From Gemmatimonadota bacterium (lineage in GTDB: Bacteria > GCA-2686955), in assembly GCA_002686955.1 (NCBI GenBank), contig NYZA01000001.1:1-10598 (forward strand): DNA of 10,598 nt, given 5' to 3'. A program made the translations under genes and the position numbers. Below the pieces are notes generated by a model. The model was not told the DNA's origin, did no database searches, and worked only from the letters and a program-made list of their open reading frames with translations. Below, piece by piece: positions 1 to 5,597 of the stretch; positions within the stretch are counted from its first letter, which is position 1; the number at the start of each line of letters is the position of its first letter.

Positions 1-22
1 CGACTGATGAGAGGCATTTCAT
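1..22 (-). CDS. Possible start of a further gene, cut by the window edge
   Basis: On the minus strand an ATG at 22-20 opens a frame (M K C L S S V) that runs off the left edge. An AGAGGA element lies about 9 nt upstream, a fair ribosome-binding spacing. The ATG is one base past the stop of the preceding small ORF, as in a tightly packed operon. Only seven codons are visible, so nothing can be said of function. The Met-Lys-Cys start would suit a secreted or lipoprotein leader, but that is a guess. Confidence 0.2.
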
Positions 23-23
23 G

Positions 24-191
24 TCATTTGGTCCTCTGGGGTTGGTGCTCCCGCGCTGTCGTTTCCGGCGAGGAGATTCCGGGATAAAAGCACCGGGCCA
101 CGAGAAGCGCAATCATCGTGCCATTGCCGTCCGCTGCATTGAATCGACCGATTCCTCCGCGATGGACGAGCTGCGTTTCCGAGACAATCAC
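24..191 (-). CDS. Unrecognised 55-codon ORF coupled to the PqqD-like gene
   Basis: This short ORF begins with GTG at 191-189, overlapping the TGA of the PqqD-like gene (190-188) as GTGA, the usual signature of translational coupling. It encodes 55 residues with a central stretch GTMIALLVARCFYPGI, one cysteine, and a polar tail rich in Q, R and T. No Shine-Dalgarno lies directly before the GTG, so it would depend on coupling. I do not recognise the protein. PqqD-fold proteins bind peptide substrates or leaders, so a peptide partner is conceivable, but nothing in the sequence proves it. Third-position GC is only moderate (~60%) and the ORF could be chance. If the upstream gene really ends at 237 in another frame, the coupling argument disappears. 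Confidence 0.25.
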   Translation of the reverse strand: MIVSETQLVHRGGIGRFNAADGNGTMIALLVARCFYPGISSPETTAREHQPQRTK

Positions 192-598
192 AAGAGTGGT
201 CGGTTCGGTCGCGAGGGGGAGCGGGAACGCAACCGATCACGGCTCGTCGGTCGCCTGCAGGTAGTTGGTCTCGTAAGGGACCATGCCGAGACCACGTGAG
301 GGTAGCGCGTCGAGAAAGCGCGTTCGATCGATCCGTTCGGTCCTTTCGGGTCAGCGGAGGATCCGATGAGATTCGCGGCGCGAAGGCTCTCGATGAAATC
401 GGAGACGTACCTCTCGGCCTCGTCCTTCGTGACTTCGTATCGTTCGATCAGTTCCGCCACGATGAGCTCGGTCGGCAGGGCCGTGATGAGCCCCTCCATT
501 ACGATTGCTCCGCTGGAATTGAGAGAGAAGCTGGCTCCGGTGGGTGGATCGAAGGCGAATCCATCGCGATTGATCGCGAGTTGACGAAGCCGGTTCAT
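188..598 (-). CDS. PqqD-family (RRE-fold) protein, HPr-rel-A type
   Basis: Residues 1-78 match the PqqD-like family seen in 'HPr-rel-A' loci. The start LAINRDGFAFDPPTGASF is the family's first beta-hairpin. It is followed by a short helix ending LPTELIVAELIERYEV and a second helix pair TKDEAERYVSDFIESLRAANLI, giving the winged-helix RRE fold. In PQQ and other RiPP pathways this fold presents a leader peptide to the modifying enzyme. In HPr-rel-A loci it accompanies an HprK-like kinase, and no such partner is visible here. The usual length is 90-100 residues, whereas this frame gives 136. The last ~58 residues are Arg/Ser/Pro-rich and look non-native. Another minus frame, open from 350 and ending at a stop at 237-239, has better codon use (Y-E-T-N-Y-L-Q-A-T-D-E-P end). 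A frameshift or sequence error near 285-350 is therefore possible. The family call is fairly sure and the true C-terminus is not. Confidence 0.7.
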   Translation of the reverse strand: MNRLRQLAINRDGFAFDPPTGASFSLNSSGAIVMEGLITALPTELIVAELIERYEVTKDEAERYVSDFIESLRAANLIGSSADPKGPNGSIERAFSTRYPHVVSAWSLTRPTTCRRPTSRDRLRSRSPSRPNRPLL

Positions 599-632
599 GC
601 GGGTCCCCTAGGACTTGTCCGAAGGCCGTGTT

Positions 633-650
633 TTGTGACGGTCGCCACAA
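633..650. promoter_or_regulatory. 18-bp inverted repeat ahead of the PqqD-like gene, candidate operator
   Basis: TTGTGACGGTCGCCACAA is an imperfect dyad: 7 of 9 base pairs are symmetrical (TTGTG/CACAA outer arms and CG/CG inside). It sits 35-52 bp before the ATG at 598, in the 118 bp gap between the response-regulator stop and the PqqD-like start. That suits a transcription-factor site over a promoter. No convincing -35/-10 pair was found around it, and the binding protein is unknown. Confidence 0.3.
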
Positions 651-702
651 TCAGCTACTCGGTTGGTGGATCTTTTTACGTCCGCGTCCCGCGATTGTCC
701 TA

Positions 703-714
703 CGTCGATCGACG
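703..714. repeat. Perfect 12-bp palindrome just after the response-regulator stop
   Basis: CGTCGATCGACG is a perfect palindrome beginning 2 bp past the regulator's TGA (719-717). As RNA it could form a 4-bp stem with a GATC loop. No T-run follows on the minus strand, so it is not a classical intrinsic terminator. It may be chance in GATC-rich DNA, a weak transcript-end hairpin, or a protein-binding site. Confidence 0.2.
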
Positions 715-716
715 CA

Positions 717-2096
717 TCATCGATACCGTGCGGGATCCACGCCAAAACGGCGCATCAGCCGATAGAAACTCTCCCGCTCCACACCCGCGTGTGTCGCTGC
801 CTCGGAGACCTGACCGCGAAATCGTCGCATGAGCGCCTCTACGTACCTCTTCCCCACCTCTTTTTGGCCGCGCTCGAGCGCTTCGGCCCACCGCAATTGA
901 GAATGGTCGTTGGCATCATTCGGTCCAGCGCCCGAGGAAACGAGCTCGGAGGGAAGATCTCCGATATCGATGCGCGATCGTTCGGCGACCAGGCAGGCAC
1001 GCTCCACGGCGGATCTGAGCTGCCGAACATTGCCCGGCCAGTCGTAGCGTTCGAGGGCTTCCAGTGCGGCCGGCGTGAAGCCGGCGATTTCACGACCCGG
1101 CATTCCAGCGGCGAGGTCGCGAAGGCAATCCATAGCGAGCACTTCTATGTCCTCTTTGCGATCCCGCAACGGCGGCACCCGTAAGATCGCCACATTGAGG
1201 CGATACCAGAGATCTTCGCGGAAGGTCTCGTTGCGGGTCATCGATTCGAGATCTCTGTGGGTTGCGGCGATGATCCGCACGTCGACCGGCCGCTCCCTCG
1301 AGTCTCCGATCCTTCGGACGGCACCCTCCTCCAGCGCCCGCGTGAGCTTCACCTGCAACGAGAGGCGCATATCGCCGATCTCGTCCAGGAAGAGCGTGCC
1401 CTGATGCGCAGCTTCAAAAAGACCACCTCGATCGCGCACGGCGCCCGAAAACGCCCCGCGGATGTGGCCGAAGAGCTCACTTTCGATCAGATCGGCCGGC
1501 ATCGCTGCGCAATTGATCGCAACGAATCGCTGGGCCGCGCGGGGGCTGAGCAGATGAATCGCCCGCGCGACCCTCTCTTTCCCCGTGCCCGTCTCGCCCA
1601 TGATGACCGTGGTAGAGGAGCTGTTGGCCACTCGCTTCACCAAATCCGCAAGCTCGTGCATCACCGAAGAGCGGGCCGTCATGTCCGGAAGGACTTCGAC
1701 TGGGCCGGCGGAATCGCCCTCGAGCGCCCGGGATCGCCCGAGTGCACGCAGCACGATCGCACGGGCTTCCTGGGGGTCGAGTGGCTTGGTCAGATAGTCA
1801 TAGGCGCCGAGGCGCAGAGCCTCCACCGCGGTTCCGACGCTGGCATAGGCTGTCATCAGCACGAACTCCGCCCCCGGTCGAAGTTCCTTGCAGGCCTTCA
1901 GAACTTCGATGCCATCCATGTCGGGCATCTTGAGGTCCGATACGACGACATTCACGGGCCCTTGGGCCAGCATCTCCAAGGCCTGCCCGCCGCTCTCCGC
2001 CGTGATCACCCGGGCATCGGATCGCAACACCTTGCTCAACAGACGCAGCATATTCGGCTTGTCATCGACGACCAGCACGATCGGTCGGTCCACCAT
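717..2096 (-). CDS. NtrC-family sigma-54-dependent response regulator
   Basis: This is a two-component activator of sigma-54 promoters, 459 aa from the ATG at 2096. Receiver domain (~5-118): acidic pair VVDD, phospho-acceptor D54 in SDLKMPD, T82 and K104 (TKP). AAA+ domain (~140-370): Walker A GETGTGKE (167-174), sigma-54 contact loop GAFSGA (214-219), Walker B TLFLDEIG (234-241), sensor/arginine region ETFREDLWYRLNV, and WPGNVRQL (353-360). The C-terminal Fis-type helix-turn-helix (~428-451, EAATHAGVERESFYRLMRRFG) binds DNA. It overlaps the kinase stop by one base (TGATG). A GTG three bases earlier (2099) is an alternative start. GGAGGGAG upstream, inside the kinase end, is the ribosome site for either. 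The loop carries Ser where nearly all relatives have Thr. Target genes are not stated by sequence. The promoter before the kinase is the prime candidate. The family call is very sure. Confidence 0.96.
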   Translation of the reverse strand: MVDRPIVLVVDDKPNMLRLLSKVLRSDARVITAESGGQALEMLAQGPVNVVVSDLKMPDMDGIEVLKACKELRPGAEFVLMTAYASVGTAVEALRLGAYDYLTKPLDPQEARAIVLRALGRSRALEGDSAGPVEVLPDMTARSSVMHELADLVKRVANSSSTTVIMGETGTGKERVARAIHLLSPRAAQRFVAINCAAMPADLIESELFGHIRGAFSGAVRDRGGLFEAAHQGTLFLDEIGDMRLSLQVKLTRALEEGAVRRIGDSRERPVDVRIIAATHRDLESMTRNETFREDLWYRLNVAILRVPPLRDRKEDIEVLAMDCLRDLAAGMPGREIAGFTPAALEALERYDWPGNVRQLRSAVERACLVAERSRIDIGDLPSELVSSGAGPNDANDHSQLRWAEALERGQKEVGKRYVEALMRRFRGQVSEAATHAGVERESFYRLMRRFGVDPARYR

Positions 2097-3598
2097 CACG
2101 ACATCTCCCTCCGAGCGCTTCGGCTTGGCGGGTCTTCGGGCAGCTCAACCCGGAATTCCGCGCCCCCCAGGGACCCCGTGCTCACATCGATGCTGCCCCC
2201 ATGCGCCGCTACGATGCCTTGGCAGATCGCCAGTCCCAGACCTGACCCGCCGGAGCGCTTGGAATAGAAAGGCTCGAAGATCTTCGAGCGCTCGGCTTCG
2301 TCGACACCCGCACCGGAATCGCAAACCCGCAGCTCGTACCCTCGGTTTCCCAGTGATCGCCCCACGATCTCCACGGTACCCCCTTCCGACGAAGCCTGCG
2401 CTGCGTTTCGAAGGAGATTGGTCACGAGCTGCCGGAGACGGGCCCGATCGGCGGTGACCGTTCCGCTCTCGGCACGGACGAGGACGTCGATCTCTCCCAA
2501 CTCCTCCGATTCGATTAGGCGCTCGGTGCTCCTTTCCAGGAATTCGTGCATGCGGACGCGATCGAACTCCAGCTTCGGAGTTCGGGCGTATGTGAGCAAA
2601 TCCTCTGCTATGCGTTGGCATGCCGAGGCTTCGTCGTCGAGGATCTGAAGCTCTTCGCGCAATACCCACCGGTCGCCCTCCGGCTGCATCGTCTTCAGGT
2701 AGCCCCGAATGATCCCGATCGGATTGTTCATCTCGTGGGCGACACCGGCGGCGAGCTGGCCGATCGCGGCCATCCGCTCGTTGCGGAGCACGCGCTTTTC
2801 GCGCGCGAACAGCTCGGCCACCATGCGATCGAAGGCCGACGCCACGGCCTGAAGCTCTCCACGACCGATCTTCCCCACGCGGGTCGTCAGATCTCCCGAT
2901 CCGATCTGCTGCGCCGCGGCGGTCAGACGGCCCAGTGGCTTTATCACTACCTTTCGCAGCCCCAGCGTATACCGAATCGAGAGCAGCACCACGAGAGCCA
3001 CGCAGATGGCGTCGCTCAGCAGTCCCACGCGTGTTACGCCGGTCGCCGAGATGTGCGCGCCGACCATGCGGCCCTCGATGGCTCTCGCCACATGATCGGC
3101 GTGGAGAGAGGATTCGAGAGAGAGCTCCTCGACACGCCGGTGCTCCCGTCGGAGCGTTTCGATCTCACCCGACTCCATGGCGGTCAAGAGGGTTTCACGA
3201 AAGCGCTCGTCGATTGCGCCGCTGTTCTCACGAATCCTGTCCAGCCGCCAGAGCTCCCCGGCCGGCACCTGTGATTCGATCGTCTCCATGCTCGCCTCGA
3301 CCCGTCCGAGAGCATCCCGATAGTGGTCGAGGTGGCCGCGGTCCCCCTCGATCAACGTATGCGCGAGGTGAACATACTGCTCGCGAACCGCCGCGGAGAG
3401 GGCGGCACCCCCACGAATCGCATCCTCGTCGTGTCGCATCGAATCCACGAGTCCGGCGACACGGATCAGCTGCAGAATCAAAACACCGCACATCGCAACG
3501 GCCACGAGCGAGACCAGACCAAAGCCGAAAGCGAGCTGGCGGGCGATCGCACGGGGGGCTTCCGAGCGTTCCGGTTCTTCAGGGGGCGTGGCGGACAA
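2096..3598 (-). CDS. Membrane sensor histidine kinase, partner of the NtrC-type regulator
   Basis: This 500 aa kinase should phosphorylate the regulator encoded directly downstream. Its order is: a short cytoplasmic N-terminus; TM1 ~22-46; a ~140-residue largely helical, charged external domain (~47-188) that looks like a four-helix-bundle sensor with no recognisable PAS; TM2 ~191-210; HAMP ~211-265 (PLGRLTAAAQQIGSGDLTTR); HisKA with H288 in the H-box GVAHEMNNPIG; and HATPase with the N-box NLLRNAAQA (394-402), G1 DSGAGVD (427-433) and G2 GSGLGLAI (451-458). The HEMNNP H-box groups it with NtrB/ZraS-type kinases that drive sigma-54 activators. The start is TTG at 3598, backed by a strong AGGAGG six bases upstream. 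The stop overlaps the regulator start. The sensed signal cannot be read from sequence. A sigma-54-like promoter and an inverted repeat lie in the 128 bp upstream. Confidence 0.95.
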   Translation of the reverse strand: MSATPPEEPERSEAPRAIARQLAFGFGLVSLVAVAMCGVLILQLIRVAGLVDSMRHDEDAIRGGAALSAAVREQYVHLAHTLIEGDRGHLDHYRDALGRVEASMETIESQVPAGELWRLDRIRENSGAIDERFRETLLTAMESGEIETLRREHRRVEELSLESSLHADHVARAIEGRMVGAHISATGVTRVGLLSDAICVALVVLLSIRYTLGLRKVVIKPLGRLTAAAQQIGSGDLTTRVGKIGRGELQAVASAFDRMVAELFAREKRVLRNERMAAIGQLAAGVAHEMNNPIGIIRGYLKTMQPEGDRWVLREELQILDDEASACQRIAEDLLTYARTPKLEFDRVRMHEFLERSTERLIESEELGEIDVLVRAESGTVTADRARLRQLVTNLLRNAAQASSEGGTVEIVGRSLGNRGYELRVCDSGAGVDEAERSKIFEPFYSKRSGGSGLGLAICQGIVAAHGGSIDVSTGSLGGAEFRVELPEDPPSRSARREMS

Positions 3599-3626
3599 GT
3601 CTCTCCTCCTCGAGAATCGGATTCAA

Positions 3627-3642
3627 TGCACCCTTGATGCCA
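3627..3642 (-). promoter_or_regulatory. Candidate sigma-54 (-24/-12) promoter for the kinase-regulator operon
   Basis: Minus-strand TGGCATCAAGGGTGCA has the invariant GG and GC dinucleotides exactly ten bases apart. It keeps TGGCA of the -24 box and TGCA of the -12 box (consensus TGGCACG-N4-TTGCA). The expected start of transcription, ~12 bp past the -12 GC, is near 3616. That leaves a leader of about 18 nt that still contains the AGGAGG (3605-3610) and the TTG start at 3598. Because the operon encodes a sigma-54 activator, self-regulation is the natural reading. Confidence 0.5.
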
Positions 3643-3658
3643 ATCGGCGACCGCTGCT

Positions 3659-3677
3659 CCCGCGTGCAATGCGCGGG
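3659..3677. repeat. 19-bp inverted repeat upstream of the sigma-54-like promoter
   Basis: CCCGCGTGCAATGCGCGGG has perfect 6-bp arms (CCCGCG/CGCGGG) around a 7-bp spacer. It lies ~20 bp upstream of the -24 element and ~50 bp past the aldehyde dehydrogenase stop. It could be the activator's binding site, although such sites are usually further from the promoter. It could also form an RNA hairpin ending the upstream transcript, but no T-run follows on the minus strand. Confidence 0.3.
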
Positions 3678-3726
3678 GAATCGGCCTCGAATGTGACCGA
3701 CGCCACCACAAGAGTAGCTGCTTCGG

Positions 3727-5157
3727 TCACAAATCCCGAGTGACCAGCAAGCGCAGCTCGGTCATATCCTCGATCGCCCAGCGGATCCCTTCCCGCCCGA
3801 GGCCGGAGTCCTTCACCCCCCCGTAGGGCATATGGTCCACCCTCCACGAAGGCACATCGCCGATCACAACACCGCCCACTTCGAGTTCGTCCCAGGCCCG
3901 AAGGGCACGGTAATGATCCCGGGTGAACACACCGGCCTGAAGACCGAAGACACTTGCGTTGGCTCCCTCGAGGGCTTCCTCGAACGATTCGAACGACTCG
4001 AGCAGCGCCACCGGTCCGAATGCCTCTTCCTTGCTGATCCGAGAACGTCGATCCACATTCTCGAGCAAAGTGGGCTCGAGCATAGTGCCATCCCGTCCGC
4101 CGCCGCAGAGCACCCGCGCGCCCGTACTCCGTGCCTCGTCGATCCAAGCGTGGAGCCTGCTCGCTTCCTTCTCGCTGATCATGGGGCCGATGAAGGTCGC
4201 TTCGTCGCGCGGATCGCCGCTGGGAAGCCTGCGGGTTGCCTCGACCAGCCGCTCCCGCAGCTCCTCGTAGATCGAACGGTGCGCGAGGATCCGTTGCACG
4301 CCGATGCACGACTGCCCGCTCTGGTAGAAAGCGCCAACAACGATTCGGGCGACGGCATCGTCGAGATCGTCCCAGGTCTCGTCGACCACGCAGGCCGCGT
4401 TGCCGCCGAGCTCGAGCACCACCTTTTTCTTGCCGGCCCGTGCCTTCAGCGCCCAGCCGACCTCGGGTGAGCCGGTGAAGCTGAGCAGCTTGAGACGTTC
4501 GTCGACCGTGAAAAGGTCGGCGCCGTCGCGGCGGCAGGGCAAGATCGAGAAGGCACCCGCCGGCAATTCCGTCTCGGCCAGAGTCTCGCCGATGATCAGC
4601 GCCCCGATCGGCGTGAGGCTGGCGGGCTTGAGCACGAAGGGGCAACCGCAGGCGATCGCCGGTGCCACTTTGTGGGCGGCCAGATTGAGCGGAAAATTGA
4701 AAGGGCTGATGAAGGAGCAGGGGCCGAGCGGAACCCTCTTCCACATGCCGCGATAATCGGCGGCCCGCTCGCTGATATCCATCGGCAACACTTCACCGAC
4801 GATTCGCACGCTCTCTTCCGCGGCGATGCGAAAAGTGTCGATCAGACGCCCCACTTCGCCACGAGCATCCCTGATCGGTTTTCCCGCTTCGATGCAGAGA
4901 CCGATCGCCAGCTCGTCGGCGCGATCGGTGAAACGTTGTACGCAGTGCTGCAGCACCTTCTGTCGCTCATAGGCGTGCATTCGGGCCATCGCGCCGCTGG
5001 CGGCGGCAGCCGCGGCAATCGCGGAATCGATATGCTCCGGCGCCGCCATGGCCACCCGCGTGGCGACACATCCACGGAACTTGTCGGTGACTTCCAGATC
5101 GGTGTTCGGCTGCACCGGCGCGCCCGCGAGATAGAAGGGATATGTCTCTCTGAGCAT
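3727..5157 (-). CDS. NAD(P)-dependent aldehyde dehydrogenase
   Basis: This is an ALDH-superfamily enzyme that oxidises an aldehyde to the acid (or an acyl product) in the cytoplasm, 476 aa from the ATG at 5157. That start has GGAG eight bases upstream. A GTG at 5193 would add 12 residues without support. Visible landmarks: SPFNFP with N154, the cofactor-site LKPAS (K177), FTGS (227-230), general base E249 in LELGGN, catalytic C284 in GQSCIGVQR, EEAFGP (377-382) and the C-terminal PYGGVKDSGLGREG (444-457). All catalytic residues are present and the length is normal. The pattern resembles the lactaldehyde/phosphonoacetaldehyde/semialdehyde branch, but the substrate cannot be assigned. It follows the metallopeptidase gene by 45 bp, so the two are probably co-transcribed. 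A separate candidate promoter precedes the kinase downstream. Confidence 0.95.
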   Translation of the reverse strand: MLRETYPFYLAGAPVQPNTDLEVTDKFRGCVATRVAMAAPEHIDSAIAAAAAASGAMARMHAYERQKVLQHCVQRFTDRADELAIGLCIEAGKPIRDARGEVGRLIDTFRIAAEESVRIVGEVLPMDISERAADYRGMWKRVPLGPCSFISPFNFPLNLAAHKVAPAIACGCPFVLKPASLTPIGALIIGETLAETELPAGAFSILPCRRDGADLFTVDERLKLLSFTGSPEVGWALKARAGKKKVVLELGGNAACVVDETWDDLDDAVARIVVGAFYQSGQSCIGVQRILAHRSIYEELRERLVEATRRLPSGDPRDEATFIGPMISEKEASRLHAWIDEARSTGARVLCGGGRDGTMLEPTLLENVDRRSRISKEEAFGPVALLESFESFEEALEGANASVFGLQAGVFTRDHYRALRAWDELEVGGVVIGDVPSWRVDHMPYGGVKDSGLGREGIRWAIEDMTELRLLVTRDL

Positions 5158-5202
5158 TGCTTGGTCTCCATCGCGATCTGTTGATCGAACCACCAGGCAG
5201 CG

Positions 5203-5589
5203 TCAAAAGCTCTCCTCGAATCGTGCCATCTCTGCGTCGGAGAAGCCGAAGTGGTGCCCGATCTCATGCAGCAGAATCAACCCCACTAGTCGGTCGAGAT
5301 CCTGTCCGCTCTCACACCAGTAGTCCAGAATCGGGCGGCGGTAGAGGAAGACCATGTCGTTGCCGTGGCGCACCGGCCCGTGCCCCTTTTCGCCGATCGC
5401 AACGCCTTGATAGAGCCCGAGAATGTCGAAGGGTGTTTCGAGATCCAGGGCGTCCATCGTCTCGTCGTCGGGGAACTCCACGACTTGAAAAACCAGCTCG
5501 CTCAGATGTCGACTCAGCTCCCGGGGAAGATGGCCGAGCGCCCGATGCGCCAGTTTCTCGATCTCTTCAGAGGATGGAGGCAGGTGCAC
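5203..5589 (-). CDS. Minimal zinc metallopeptidase (zincin, HExxHxxGxxD)
   Basis: This small single-domain zincin resembles the 'possible zinc metallopeptidase' family PF06262. From the GTG at 5589 it is 128 aa, the family's usual size. Near the C-terminus lies HEIGHHFGFSD, giving zinc ligands H108 and H112, catalytic E109 and third ligand D118. An earlier stretch, PFDILGLYQGVAIGEKG, then DMVFLYRRPILDYW, matches the beta-rich body of the family. There is no signal peptide or membrane segment, so it is probably cytoplasmic. A longer in-frame reading to 5709 would overlap the upstream gene by 112 bp and add Arg-rich sequence unlike the family, so I reject it. The GTG is 8 bp past the propeller stop with no clear ribosome site, which suggests translational coupling. 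Substrate unknown. Confidence 0.88.
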   Translation of the reverse strand: MHLPPSSEEIEKLAHRALGHLPRELSRHLSELVFQVVEFPDDETMDALDLETPFDILGLYQGVAIGEKGHGPVRHGNDMVFLYRRPILDYWCESGQDLDRLVGLILLHEIGHHFGFSDAEMARFEESF

Positions 5590-5597
5590 GTGGACCG

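Noticed and set aside
1257-2267. Plus-strand open frame of 336 codons
   Set aside because: It is antisense to the response regulator and the kinase end. It is His/Arg-rich with no domain.
3659-3677. Intrinsic terminator after the aldehyde dehydrogenase
   Set aside because: The stem is good but there is no T-run after it on the minus strand, so it is listed as an inverted repeat only.
3623-4744. Minus-strand open frame of 373 codons overlapping the aldehyde dehydrogenase
   Set aside because: It is an Arg/Gly-rich out-of-frame shadow. The dehydrogenase frame holds every catalytic motif.
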